From: Streptomyces sp. 71268
Lineage (GTDB): Bacteria > Actinomycetota > Actinomycetes > Streptomycetales > Streptomycetaceae
DNA: 64,000 nucleotides
Direction of reading: 5' to 3'
NCBI RefSeq assembly: GCF_029392895.1
Contig: NZ_CP114200.1
Location: 6,516,501 to 6,580,500, forward strand
Numbering within the stretch: position 1 is the stretch's first letter; each line of letters begins with the position of its first letter. The notes under the pieces were generated by a model. The model saw only the letters and a list, made by a program, of their open reading frames with translations. It was not told the DNA's origin and made no database searches. Position numbers and translations under genes: made by a program. Positions 1-8,039 of the stretch are shown here, in pieces.

Positions 1-735
1 ACCGGACGCCTTGATGGTGCGCAGGGCCCCGAAGGAGCGCTCCAACACCGTGGAGATCGCCCCGACCGCCTCCTGGGCCGCCTTGCTGGCCAGGGCGATC
101 CGTGGCATGACGAGCCCCACCGCGCCGCCGATCAGCACCATCACGCCCAGCGTGACCAGCAGCAGCACCGGTTCCATGAGCCCCATCAACACCACGGTCG
201 CGATCAGCGTGAGGGCCCCGGTAACGGCCCCGACCAGCGATTCCGTGGCCACCGAACGCAACAGCGTGGTGTCCGACGTGACCCGCGACATCAGGTCACC
301 GGGCTGGGTGCGCTCGACCTCAGGCACCCGCAGCCGCAACAACCGCCCCACCAGGCGCCGCCGGGCCGCCAGCACCACGGACTCGGCCGTGCGCTCCAGC
401 AGGTAGGCGCCGAACGCCTCGATGGCCGTGCCGAGCACCACCAGCAGGGTCAGCACCACCAGCATCCCGGCGATCGACTCGTCGTCCCCGAGCCGGTTGA
501 CCAGCTCCTTGGCGGCCAGCGGCTGCGCGAGCCCGGTCGCCGCGCCGATCAGCGCGAACACCGCGGCCAGCACGATCGTCCAGCGGTGCGGCCGGATGTG
601 CTCGCGCAGGATGGCCCACGTCTGGCGGGCGGGCAGCTTGGTCGGCGGCGCCGACTCCGCCGCCGTACCCGTCCCGCTTGGGGACGGCTGGACCACGGGC
701 GTCGCCGACGGCGCGGCGTCCTGCTCGGCGGACAC
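1..735 (-). CDS. ABC exporter, membrane-domain half (partial, runs off left edge)
   Basis: Amino-terminal 245 residues of an ABC transporter half-molecule; the nucleotide-binding domain lies outside the window. An Ala/Pro/Ser-rich lead of about 35 residues precedes the membrane domain. Hydrophobic helices are visible at about 52-72, 90-112 and 165-205. The motif PGDLMSRVTSDTTLLR (145-160) is the intracellular-loop signature of MsbA/Sav1866-like exporters, which normally work as dimers and couple ATP hydrolysis to export of drugs or lipids. The GTG start at 735 is preceded by GGGAGAG on the minus strand. No substrate can be inferred from this half. Family assignment is secure; the role is open. 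Confidence 0.85.
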   Translation of the reverse strand, partial: MSAEQDAAPSATPVVQPSPSGTGTAAESAPPTKLPARQTWAILREHIRPHRWTIVLAAVFALIGAATGLAQPLAAKELVNRLGDDESIAGMLVVLTLLVVLGTAIEAFGAYLLERTAESVVLAARRRLVGRLLRLRVPEVERTQPGDLMSRVTSDTTLLRSVATESLVGAVTGALTLIATVVLMGLMEPVLLLVTLGVMVLIGGAVGLVMPRIALASKAAQEAVGAISTVLERSFGALRTIKASG

Positions 736-870
736 GTTCTCTCCCGGGCTCTGGAACCTTCTGGCGAAGGACAGGACGCGGTACGGACACCCTTACCTGA
801 CCCGAACACCCGGCGAATCTCGCCGCGCGGCCCCGCGGACCGGCTCTCACCCGACAGGCAAGCCCGCTCG

Positions 871-1665
871 CTAGCCGCGCACCCCGCACAGGTGCAGCAG
901 CGCCGCCAGGGACCGGTACGGGTCGGTGCGCCCGGCGCGGTCCTCCGCGTCGAGCAGCTGGGCCAGCTCGTCGGCGGCCGGCGGCACCGTGCCGTCGGCG
1001 GCGCCGTCGGTGAACAGCCGCACGCCGTACCAGGCGTGCACCGGCGCGCCGATGCCCGCCAGCGTGGCCGTCAGGTCCGCGCGCCGGTCGGCGCGCACCG
1101 GCAGGCCGAGCCGGTTGGTGTACGCGGGGGAGTCGAAGGCGGCCAGCGCCCCCGCCCAGTCGCCGGCGAGCCCGGGCCGCAGGGCGAGCGCGTCCGCGTT
1201 CCGCACGACCAGCGAGAGCAGCCCGCCGGCGGCCAGCACGCGGGCGAGGCCGGCGAGCATCGGGTCCGGCTCGGGCACGTACATGAGCACGCCGTGACAG
1301 AGCACCACGTCGAAGGCGCCCGGCAGGAAGTGCGCGCCGGTGTCCCGGCCGTCGCCCTGGATCAGCCGCACCCGCTCGCGCACGAACCGCGGCTCACCCT
1401 CCAGGGCGGCGCGCAGGGCCGCGAGCATCGCCGGGTCCGACTCCAGGCCGGTCACCTCGTGCCCGACGCGCGCCAACCGCAGCGCCTGGGTGCCCTGTCC
1501 GAGGCCGACGTCGAGCACGCGGAGCTGCCGCCCGGCGGGGTAGCGCCCGGCGATCTGCTCGTCGAGCTGTCGGGCGACCAGCTCCTGGCGGACGGTGTTG
1601 CGCAACCCGCCGAGGCCGCTGAGCCAGTTCTGTGCGCCGCGGGCGAAGGCAGCGCTCCCGGTCAG
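871..1665 (-). CDS. SAM-dependent class I methyltransferase
   Basis: Predicted cytosolic methyltransferase of 264 residues with a Rossmann-type SAM fold. Motif I is VLDVGLGQG (about 50-58), the acidic ribose contact is the GLESD strand, and later motifs are QGDGRD and FDVVLCHGVLMYV. The substrate is unknown. No ATG or GTG occurs near the expected amino terminus. The best start is CTG at 1665, whose last two bases are the first two of the TGA stop of the upstream DUF3043 gene (sequence CTGA), giving the usual translational-coupling geometry with a rare start codon. The two genes probably form one transcript. A shorter product from an internal start cannot be excluded. Confidence 0.8.
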   Translation of the reverse strand: MTGSAAFARGAQNWLSGLGGLRNTVRQELVARQLDEQIAGRYPAGRQLRVLDVGLGQGTQALRLARVGHEVTGLESDPAMLAALRAALEGEPRFVRERVRLIQGDGRDTGAHFLPGAFDVVLCHGVLMYVPEPDPMLAGLARVLAAGGLLSLVVRNADALALRPGLAGDWAGALAAFDSPAYTNRLGLPVRADRRADLTATLAGIGAPVHAWYGVRLFTDGAADGTVPPAADELAQLLDAEDRAGRTDPYRSLAALLHLCGVRG

Positions 1666-2258
1666 GGCCGCTCTCCGCGCTTGACCTGCGGCTTGGGCAG
1701 CCGCAGCCGGCGCATCTGGAGGCTGCGCATCAGGGCGTACGCCACGGCGCCGCGCAGGTTCTCGCCGGGGAAGCGCTGGCGCAACTGGCGCTTGAGCGAG
1801 ATGCCGATGACCACCGAGTTGATCACGATCAGGAAGATCACGATCATCCACAGCAACAGCACGTACTGCTGCATGGCGCCGGCCTGCACCAGACTCAGGA
1901 CGAGGATGATCACCGCGAGCGGCAGGAAGAACTCCGCGATGACGAACCGGGAGTCCACGTAGTCCCGGGCGAACCGCCGGATCGGGCCCCGGTCGCGGAC
2001 CGGCAGGTACCGCTCGTCGCCGTTGGCGAGAGCCTCCCGCTGCCTGGCCAGGTCGGCCCGCCTGGCCTCGCGCTGCCGCCTGGCCGCGTCCTTGCGGGAC
2101 GTCGGCGTGTTGGCCAGGCTGCGGCGCTGCGACTGTGCCTCGCTGCGCTTGGGCGTGGGGCGGCCCTTGGGCGCCTGCGGGTCACGGGGCTGCTGCGGCT
2201 CGTCCGCGGTCACCCGTGAGGGCGCGGACTGCTCATCCTTCGAACGGCTTCGGAACAC
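1662..2258 (-). CDS. DUF3043 integral membrane protein
   Basis: A 198-residue actinobacterial membrane protein of the DUF3043 type; function unknown. Residues 1-100 are hydrophilic and strongly charged, with many Arg, Lys and Gln. Two adjacent hydrophobic helices span about 113-135 and 140-162 (LPLAVIILVLSLV, then YVLLLWMIVIFLIVINSVV), followed by a basic tail with two Arg/Leu-rich stretches. The GTG start at 2258 begins VFRSRSKDE, usual for the family as I recall it. It has no good ribosome binding site, but TACCCT ends eight bases before it, so the mRNA is probably leaderless. The stop overlaps the methyltransferase start. Confidence 0.85.
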   Translation of the reverse strand: MFRSRSKDEQSAPSRVTADEPQQPRDPQAPKGRPTPKRSEAQSQRRSLANTPTSRKDAARRQREARRADLARQREALANGDERYLPVRDRGPIRRFARDYVDSRFVIAEFFLPLAVIILVLSLVQAGAMQQYVLLLWMIVIFLIVINSVVIGISLKRQLRQRFPGENLRGAVAYALMRSLQMRRLRLPKPQVKRGERP

Positions 2259-2266
2259 AAAACCCA

Positions 2267-2272
2267 AGGGTA
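2267..2272 (-). promoter_or_regulatory. -10 element, leaderless promoter of the DUF3043 gene
   Basis: TACCCT on the minus strand, eight bases before GTG at 2258. It places the transcription start at or very near the start codon. Confidence 0.5.
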
Positions 2273-2305
2273 CGGGGTGGCGGGGGGTAGACCACAGCCT
2301 CGGGG

Positions 2306-2333
2306 GGAACGATCCGGCAACGGCGGTACGTCT
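2306..2333 (+). promoter_or_regulatory. Candidate ECF (sigma-E-like) promoter upstream of pspA
   Basis: GGAAC at 2306-2310 and CGTCT at 2329-2333, 18 bases apart, resemble the Streptomyces sigma-E consensus GGAAC-N(17-18)-TCT. The pspA start is about 200 bases downstream. A cell-envelope-stress sigma factor driving a PspA gene is biologically sensible, but the match is by eye only. Confidence 0.45.
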
Positions 2334-2531
2334 CATGAGTGGTGTGCTCACGTGTAGCGGTGTTTCCCCGGGCGCCACCTACTCCTCGGGCCGGAGACCG
2401 CCTACACCTGATCGTCCTCCAGGAGGAGTCCGAGAGCGCCCGAACAGTGCGGTAATAGATGCGGGGCCCGTACGCTGGGTCTGTAGAGGGTGCTGGAGCC
2501 GAAGTCCGTCAGAAGGGGGCGCGCGAGGCCC

Positions 2532-3329
2532 ATGAGCGGTGTCATGAAGCGTATGGGAATGATCTTCCGCGCGAAGGCCAACAAGGCCCTGGACCGGGCC
2601 GAGGACCCACGAGAGACGCTCGACTACTCGTACCAGAAGCAGCTCGAACTGCTCCAGAAGGTGCGGCGCGGGGTCGCGGACGTGGCGACCTCCCGCAAGC
2701 GGCTCGAACTGCAGCTGAACCAGTTGCAGGGCCAGTCCTCCAAGCTGGAGGAGCAGGGCCGCAAGGCGCTCGCGCTCGGGCGCGAGGACCTGGCCCGCGA
2801 GGCGCTCTCCCGCAGGGCGGCCCTCCAACAGCAGGTCACCGACCTGGAGACGCAGCACCAGACGCTCCAGGGTGAGGAGGAGAAGCTCACCCTGGCGGCC
2901 CAGCGCCTCCAGGCCAAGGTGGACGCCTTCCGTACCAAGAAGGAGACCATCAAGGCCACCTACACCGCCGCCCAGGCACAGACCCGCATCGGCGAGGCGT
3001 TCTCCGGCATCTCCGAGGAGATGGGCGACGTCGGCATGGCCATCCAGCGCGCCGAGGACAAGACCGCGCAGCTCCAGGCGCGGGCCGGGGCTATCGACGA
3101 ACTGCTGGCCTCGGGCGCGCTCGACGACCAGTCGGGGCTCGCCGCCAAGGACGACATCGCGGCCGAGCTGGACCGCATCTCCGGCGGCACGGACGTGGAG
3201 ATCGAACTCCAGCGCATGAAGGCCGAGCTGGCCGGCGGCAGCGGGGCGCCCGCCATCGAGGGCGGGCAGGCCGCGCCCGGCAGCCAGGTGCAGCCCGTCG
3301 ACCGGCAGAAGCCGCGCTTCGAGAAGTAG
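2532..3329 (+). CDS. pspA: PspA/IM30 family envelope-stress protein
   Basis: A 265-residue member of the PspA/IM30/Vipp1 (ESCRT-III-like) family, which assembles on the inner face of the cytoplasmic membrane during envelope stress. An amphipathic head (GVMKRMGMIFRAKANKAL) is followed by the family signature around DRAEDPRETLDYSY, then by near-continuous helix with long coiled-coil stretches to about residue 215 and a Gly/Ala/Pro-rich tail. ATG at 2532 is preferred over the in-frame ATG 42 bases upstream because AAGGGGGCG precedes it and homology begins there. It heads a cluster with PspAA, a sensor kinase and a response regulator, typical of actinobacterial Psp loci. Confidence 0.93.
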   Translation: MSGVMKRMGMIFRAKANKALDRAEDPRETLDYSYQKQLELLQKVRRGVADVATSRKRLELQLNQLQGQSSKLEEQGRKALALGREDLAREALSRRAALQQQVTDLETQHQTLQGEEEKLTLAAQRLQAKVDAFRTKKETIKATYTAAQAQTRIGEAFSGISEEMGDVGMAIQRAEDKTAQLQARAGAIDELLASGALDDQSGLAAKDDIAAELDRISGGTDVEIELQRMKAELAGGSGAPAIEGGQAAPGSQVQPVDRQKPRFEK

Positions 3330-3422
3330 CCTCGCCGGACGCGACGTCGTGCGCGACGTGGCGAGGACACCGGCGCCGGTCGTTCGACCGCGCCGGGAAG
3401 ACCGTGAGCCGAGGAGGCCATC

Positions 3423-3701
3423 GTGATCGTACGGATCATGGGGGAGGGCCAGGTGAGGCTGGACGACGTCCACTTCGCCGAACTCAACCGCCTGGACGAC
3501 GAGTTGCTCGCCGAGATACAGGGCGGCGACCACGACGGCTTCCGACGCACGCTGGCCGCGCTCCTCGACGCCGTGCGCCGCCTGGGCGAACCGCTGCCCG
3601 ACGACGCGCTCCAGCCGTCCGAGTTGATCCTCCCCGGGCCCGAAGCCACCCTCGAAGAGGTCGAACAGATGCTCAGCGACGACGGACTCATCCCGAACTG
3701 A
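3423..3701 (+). CDS. PspA-associated protein PspAA
   Basis: A small 92-residue soluble protein matching the PspAA type: it begins MIVRIMGEGQ, has an acidic middle (ELNRLDDELLAEI) and ends with ILPGPEATLEEVEQMLSDDG. In actinobacteria this domain almost always follows pspA and is thought to modulate the PspA complex; biochemical function is not settled. The GTG start has GAGGAGG seven bases before it. A gap of 93 bases from pspA and the same strand suggest cotranscription. The family assignment rests on position and this short pattern. Confidence 0.85.
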   Translation: MIVRIMGEGQVRLDDVHFAELNRLDDELLAEIQGGDHDGFRRTLAALLDAVRRLGEPLPDDALQPSELILPGPEATLEEVEQMLSDDGLIPN

Positions 3702-3841
3702 GCACCGCCCGACCGCTCCAGCCACCCCACGCGCCTGGCCCGGACCGAGCGCACCCGCCGCCCCCGGCACCCGGAGGACGACCTCCCGGCGCCGGGGGCG
3801 GTGCGTGCTGCGCGGTGGCCACCGGCCCGCGCGTCAGCCCG

Positions 3842-3847
3842 TACCGT
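3842..3847 (+). promoter_or_regulatory. -10 element, leaderless promoter of the kinase gene
   Basis: TACCGT, eight bases before the GTG at 3856. It implies the kinase-regulator pair has its own promoter besides any read-through from pspA. Confidence 0.45.
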
Positions 3848-3855
3848 TGGATGCC

Positions 3856-5283
3856 GTGACTCCTCCCGCCACCGGACCGAGCACCCCGAGACCGGGGCCG
3901 ATCCGCGACTGCTGGCTCCGTGCGCGCCCGCTCGCCGTGGACGCGGTGATCGCCGCCGGCGTCTTCGTCTGCATCCTGGTCAGCTCGGTGACCGGGCCCT
4001 CCGAGAACAGGCCCGACGTCGGCCCGCTCCTCGTCGGCCTGGCCGTGCTGTGCAGCGCCGCGCTCGTGCTGCGCCGCCGGCGGCCACGGACGGTGCTCGC
4101 CGTCACCACGGTGCTGAGCGTGCTGGGCATCGCCGGCTCGCGGGACGGCTCCGTGCCCCCCTCCCAACTGGCCATCAGCGTGGTCATCGCGCTCTACACC
4201 GTCGCGGCCTCCACCGACCGGCACACCACCTGGCGGATCGGCGCGGCCACCGTCGCGCTGCTCACCGGCACCGTGATGATCTTCGGGGTCCAGCCCTGGT
4301 ACGCGCAGGAGAACCTCGGCATCTTCGCCTGGACCGGCATGGCCGCCGCCGTCGGCGACGCGGTGCGCAGCCGGCGGGCCTTCATCGCGGCGATCGAGGA
4401 GCGCGCGGTGCGCGCCGAGCGCACCCGCGAGGAGGAGGCCAGGCGCCGGGTGGCCGAGGAGCGGCTGCGCATCGCCCGCGAGCTGCACGACGTGGTCGCC
4501 CACCACATCGCGCTGGTCAACGTGCAGGCCGGGGTGGCCTCGCACGTCATGGACAGCCGCCCGGACCAGGCCAAGCAGGCCCTCGCGCACGTGCGCGAGG
4601 CCAGCCGCTCGGCCCTGGGCGAACTGCGCGCCACCGTCGGCCTGTTGCGCCAGTACGGCGACCCGAAGGCCCCCACCGAGCCGGCGCCCGGGCTCAGCGT
4701 CCTCGACCAGCTCATCGACGGCTTCGTCCGTACCGGGCTGCGGGTGACCGTGGAGGCGGCGAGCGAGGGCGAGCCGGGTGCGCGGGTGACCGACGCGGCC
4801 GGCGTCGCCGAGGTGTCCGGCGCCCTGCCGACCGCCGTCGACCTCACCGCGTACCGCGTCATCCAGGAGGCGCTGACCAACGTGCACAAGCACGCGGGAC
4901 CCAGCGCCACGGCCGCGGTGCGCATCGTGCGGCAGCGGGACGAGCTGGAGATCACCGTCGTGGACGACGGCGGCGGCACCGGCGAGACGGCGGCGCAGCC
5001 GGCCGCCCGCGTCGGCGCGCTCCAGGGCAGGGCGGGCCCGACGGCCGGCAGGGGCCAGCCTGCGGCGCGCGGCGCCGACCGGGGCGCGCCGCCCACCGCC
5101 CGCGACCTCGGTGGCGCCTGGCGGGAGGCGGCCGACGGCGGCGGGCACGGCCTGATCGGCATGCGCGAGCGGGTCGCCGCGCTGCGCGGCGACTGCGAGG
5201 CGGGGCCCCGGCTTGAGGGCGGCTTCCGAGTGCGCGCGACACTTCCCGTACGGGGCCGCGCGGGAGGGGACGAGAACGTATGA
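3856..5283 (+). CDS. Membrane sensor histidine kinase (HisKA_3/NarL type)
   Basis: A 475-residue sensor kinase. Several hydrophobic helices lie in residues 27-170, then a short coiled linker, then the phosphoacceptor motif RELHDVVAHHIALVNVQ with His at 211. The ATPase domain carries the N box YRVIQEALTNVHKHA, the VVDDGGG box and, after an inserted Ala/Gly/Pro-rich stretch of about 50 residues, HGLIGMRERV. That insert falls in the ATP lid and is unusual. The GTG start at 3856 is chosen because TACCGT ends eight bases upstream (leaderless pattern); an ATG 51 bases further up is possible. It overlaps the response regulator by ATGA. The context suggests a link to envelope stress. Confidence 0.9.
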   Translation: MTPPATGPSTPRPGPIRDCWLRARPLAVDAVIAAGVFVCILVSSVTGPSENRPDVGPLLVGLAVLCSAALVLRRRRPRTVLAVTTVLSVLGIAGSRDGSVPPSQLAISVVIALYTVAASTDRHTTWRIGAATVALLTGTVMIFGVQPWYAQENLGIFAWTGMAAAVGDAVRSRRAFIAAIEERAVRAERTREEEARRRVAEERLRIARELHDVVAHHIALVNVQAGVASHVMDSRPDQAKQALAHVREASRSALGELRATVGLLRQYGDPKAPTEPAPGLSVLDQLIDGFVRTGLRVTVEAASEGEPGARVTDAAGVAEVSGALPTAVDLTAYRVIQEALTNVHKHAGPSATAAVRIVRQRDELEITVVDDGGGTGETAAQPAARVGALQGRAGPTAGRGQPAARGADRGAPPTARDLGGAWREAADGGGHGLIGMRERVAALRGDCEAGPRLEGGFRVRATLPVRGRAGGDENV

Positions 5284-5969
5284 CGATCAAGGTGGTGCTC
5301 GCGGACGACCAGGCGCTGTTGCGCAGCGCCTTCCGCATCCTGGTGGACTCCGAGTCCGACATGGAGGTCGTCGGGGAGGCGTCGGACGGTGCCGAGGCCG
5401 TCCGGCTGACCCGGGAGACCGGCGCCGACGTGGTGCTGATGGACATCCGGATGCCCGGCACCGACGGGCTCGCCGCCACCCGGCTGATCAGCGCCGACCC
5501 CGCGCTGGCGGACGTGCGGGTGGTCATGCTGACCACGTTCGAGGTGGACGAGTACGTGGTGGAGTCGCTGCGCGCGGGCGCCAGCGGCTTCCTGGGCAAG
5601 GGCGCCGAGCCCGAGGAACTGCTGGCCGCCATCCGGGTCGCGGCGGCGGGCGAGGCCCTGCTGTCGCCGGTCGCCACCAAGGGGCTGATCGCCAAGTTCC
5701 TCGCGCAGGGCGCCGGTTCGGGAGATCACGCGGCCGACGGCGGCTACGAGGCGGCCCGGCTCGACGCGCTGACGGTGCGCGAGCGCGAGGTGCTGGTGCA
5801 GGTCGCCGGCGGGCTGTCGAACGACCAGATCGCCGAGCGGCTCCAGGTCAGCCCGCTCACCGTGAAGACCCACGTCAACCGGACCATGGCCAAGCTCGGC
5901 GCCCGCGACCGGGCCGGGCTCGTGGTCATCGCGTACGAGAGCGGCCTGGTGCGCCCGCGCTCGGAGTAG
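5280..5969 (+). CDS. NarL/FixJ-family response regulator
   Basis: A 229-residue regulator, partner of the kinase just upstream (ATGA overlap). The receiver domain has the acidic pocket LADDQ, the phosphorylatable Asp55 in VVLMDIRMPG, and the switch region MLTTF and GFLGKG. The carboxy end is a LuxR-type helix-turn-helix (LTVREREVLVQVAGGLSNDQIAERL, then VKTHVNRTMAKLG). All residues needed for phosphotransfer are present. Target genes are unknown; the Psp genes 1.6 kb upstream are the obvious candidates. It ends before a strong shared terminator facing nadA. Confidence 0.93.
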   Translation: MTIKVVLADDQALLRSAFRILVDSESDMEVVGEASDGAEAVRLTRETGADVVLMDIRMPGTDGLAATRLISADPALADVRVVMLTTFEVDEYVVESLRAGASGFLGKGAEPEELLAAIRVAAAGEALLSPVATKGLIAKFLAQGAGSGDHAADGGYEAARLDALTVREREVLVQVAGGLSNDQIAERLQVSPLTVKTHVNRTMAKLGARDRAGLVVIAYESGLVRPRSE

Positions 5970-6024
5970 CTGTCGTCCCCCGCGAGGTCGGGGGCGCGGC
6001 TGGCGGTGGGCGGCCGGCGTGCGC

Positions 6025-6071
6025 GCGAACGCCCCGCGCCGCGTCGGTGGGACGGCGGGCGGGGCGTTCGC
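6025..6071. terminator. Bidirectional terminator between the response regulator and nadA
   Basis: Perfect 13-bp inverted repeat, GCGAACGCCCCGC at 6025-6037 and its complement at 6059-6071, with a 21-base loop between two convergent genes. Confidence 0.7.
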
Positions 6072-6103
6072 GGCGGCCCGCTGGTGGGGGCGCCGGGGCG
6101 GGG

Positions 6104-7297
6104 CTACGGCAGGGACAGCATCCGCTCCAGGGCCAGCTTGGCGAAGCTCTCCGTCTCCGGGTCGACCTCGATGCGGTTGACCACCTTGCCGTCGGCCAAC
6201 GACTCCAGGGCCCAGACCAGGTGCGGGAGGTCGATGCGGTTCATCGTGGAGCAGAAGCACACCGTCTTGTCGAGGAAGACGATCTCCTTGTCCTGGTCGG
6301 CGAACCGGTTGGCCAGCCGCCGCACCAGGTTCAGCTCGGTGCCGATGGCCCACTTGGACCCGGCCGGCGCGGCCTCCAGGGTCTGGATGATGTGCTCGGT
6401 CGAGCCCACGTAGTCGGCGGCCGCGACGACCTCGTGCTTGCACTCGGGGTGGACCAGCACGTTCACGCCCGGTATGCGCTCGCGCACGTCCCGCACCGAC
6501 TCCAGCGAGAACCGGCCGTGCACCGAGCAGTGGCCGCGCCACAGGATCATCTTCGCCGCGCGCAGCTCCTCGACGGTCAGGCCACCGTTCGGCTTGTGCG
6601 GGTTGTAGACGACGCAGTCCTCCAGGGACATCCCGAGGTCCCGTACGGCCGTGTTGCGCCCCAGGTGCTGGTCGGGCAGGAAGAGCACCTTGGCGCCGCC
6701 GGCCTGGCCGCCCTGCGCGAAGGCCCACTCCAGGGCCCGCCGCGCGTTGGACGAGGTGCAGATCGTGCCGCCGTGCTTGCCGGTGAACGCCTTGATGTCG
6801 GCGGAGGAGTTCATGTACGAGACGGGCACGGTCACCTCCGCCACGCCGGCCTCGGTCAGCACGTCCCAGCACTCGGCGACCTGCTCGGCCGTGGCCATGT
6901 CGGCCATGGAGCAGCCGGCGGCCAGGTCGGGGAGGATGACCTGCTGGTCGTCGCCGGTGAGGATGTCGGCGGACTCGGCCATGAAGTGCACGCCGCAGAA
7001 GACGATGAACTCGGCGTCCGGCCGGGCGGCCGCGTCCCTGGCGAGCTTGAACGAGTCCCCGGTGACGTCCGCGAACTCGATGACCTCGTCGCGCTGGTAG
7101 TGGTGGCCGAGCACGAAGACGCGGTCCCCGAGCCGCTCCTTGGCCGCCCGGGCGCGGGCCACCAGGTCGGGGTCGGAGGGGGCGGGGAGGTCGCCCGGGC
7201 ACTCCACGCCGCGCTCGCTCCTCGGGTCGGACTCGCGACCCAGGAGCAGCAGGGCCAGAGGCGTGGGCTGGACGTCGAGAGGTTGGGCGGTGGTCAC
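6104..7297 (-). CDS. nadA: Quinolinate synthase NadA
   Basis: A 397-residue NadA of the long actinobacterial form. It condenses iminoaspartate with dihydroxyacetone phosphate to quinolinate in de novo NAD synthesis and carries an oxygen-sensitive [4Fe-4S] cluster. Visible motifs are VLGHHYQRDEV, IVFCGVHFMAESADIL (first cluster Cys), PDLAAGCSMADMA, GGTICTSSNA, WRGHCSVHGRF (second Cys), HPECKHEV and KTVCFCSTMNRI (third Cys region). GTG at 7297 is preferred because GAAAGGG sits about ten bases upstream; an in-frame GTG 12 bases earlier would overlap that site. No nadB or nadC is adjacent. An Fe-S carrier gene is divergent, which fits the cluster requirement. A dyad and a -10 sequence lie upstream. 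Confidence 0.97.
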   Translation of the reverse strand: MTTAQPLDVQPTPLALLLLGRESDPRSERGVECPGDLPAPSDPDLVARARAAKERLGDRVFVLGHHYQRDEVIEFADVTGDSFKLARDAAARPDAEFIVFCGVHFMAESADILTGDDQQVILPDLAAGCSMADMATAEQVAECWDVLTEAGVAEVTVPVSYMNSSADIKAFTGKHGGTICTSSNARRALEWAFAQGGQAGGAKVLFLPDQHLGRNTAVRDLGMSLEDCVVYNPHKPNGGLTVEELRAAKMILWRGHCSVHGRFSLESVRDVRERIPGVNVLVHPECKHEVVAAADYVGSTEHIIQTLEAAPAGSKWAIGTELNLVRRLANRFADQDKEIVFLDKTVCFCSTMNRIDLPHLVWALESLADGKVVNRIEVDPETESFAKLALERMLSLP

Positions 7298-7353
7298 AGC
7301 ACGCACCCTTTCTGTTTCCGCAGACAAGCCTTTTCGTCTGATTGACGCTATTT

Positions 7354-7359
7354 ATCATA
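7354..7359 (-). promoter_or_regulatory. Candidate -10 element of nadA
   Basis: TATGAT on the minus strand within the only AT-rich patch of the region, about 57 bases before the nadA start. No convincing -35 is seen, which suggests an activator-dependent or repressor-controlled promoter. Confidence 0.4.
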
Positions 7360-7366
7360 ACCGCTT

Positions 7367-7405
7367 CGCGTCACGTTGACGATGGCCATCGCGTCGATGT
7401 GACGC
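7367..7405. promoter_or_regulatory. Long imperfect dyad upstream of nadA (candidate operator)
   Basis: GCGTCAC at 7368-7374 and GTGACGC at 7399-7405 flank a perfect 12-bp palindrome, CGATGGCCATCG, at 7380-7391. The two halves match over about 18 bases with a two-base bulge. It lies just upstream of the nadA -10 candidate and before the divergent Fe-S carrier gene. The regulator is unknown. Confidence 0.5.
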
Positions 7406-7549
7406 ATGCCCGGTTCGGCGGCCCGTGTCCGGGCGGAGGCCGGTGTGCGAGCATGAAGACGGAAGACGCGCGCCAGAGTCGGAATGAATTCGGCCCGGCG
7501 TGGGTTGCAGCCGAGGGCAAGCAGTCCGTACAACCCGGGAGAGAAGCAG

Positions 7550-7903
7550 ATGACGGTTCAGGACGACACCACCACGAGTGACGGCATCCTCCTGTCCGAT
7601 GCCGCCGCGGGCAAGGTCAAGGCGCTCCTTGAGCAGGAAGGCCGCGAGGACCTCGCGCTGCGCGTCGCAGTTCAGCCTGGTGGCTGCTCCGGCCTGCGCT
7701 ACCAGCTCTTCTTCGACGAGCGTTCGCTCGACGGCGATGTCGTGAAGGACTTCGACGGGGTCAAGGTCGTCACCGACCGCATGAGCGCCCCGTACCTCGG
7801 TGGCGCCTCCATCGACTTCGTGGACACCATCGAGAAGCAGGGCTTCACCATCGACAACCCGAACGCCACGGGCTCCTGCGCCTGCGGCGACTCCTTCAGC
7901 TAA
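7550..7903 (+). CDS. HesB/IscA-type iron-sulfur cluster insertion protein (ErpA-like)
   Basis: A 117-residue A-type Fe-S carrier. The conserved cysteines are present: Cys in VQPGGCSGLRYQL and the paired Cys in the terminal GSCACGDSFS. Such proteins accept clusters from the Suf machinery and pass them to targets such as NadA and respiratory proteins. ATG at 7550 follows GGGAGAGAAGC. It lies divergently from nadA, whose product needs a [4Fe-4S] cluster. A strong hairpin follows the stop. Family assignment is secure; the choice between ErpA and IscA naming is not. Confidence 0.93.
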   Translation: MTVQDDTTTSDGILLSDAAAGKVKALLEQEGREDLALRVAVQPGGCSGLRYQLFFDERSLDGDVVKDFDGVKVVTDRMSAPYLGGASIDFVDTIEKQGFTIDNPNATGSCACGDSFS

Positions 7904-7916
7904 GGCCCCCACCCCT

Positions 7917-7938
7917 CCGCGGGCGCACCCGCCCGCGG
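7917..7938 (+). terminator. Terminator after the Fe-S carrier gene
   Basis: CCGCGGGCG at 7917-7925, loop CACC, and the perfect complement at 7930-7938. Confidence 0.7.
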
Positions 7939-8039
7939 GGCCGAGGGCCACACACGGCGGCCGACGGCGCACCGCGCCCCGGTCGCACGCCTGCCGCGCG
8001 CTCCGGCGCCCGGCTCACGGCGCGGCCGACCACGACGGA

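Noticed and set aside
4194..7358. A 1,054-codon open frame on the minus strand
   Set aside because: It is a shadow of the kinase-regulator genes and nadA in another frame; composition is Arg/Gly/Ala-rich without motifs. GC-rich DNA gives many such frames. The same holds for those at 586-1962, 2379-3770, 21483-24533, 26319-27305 and 60804-63944.
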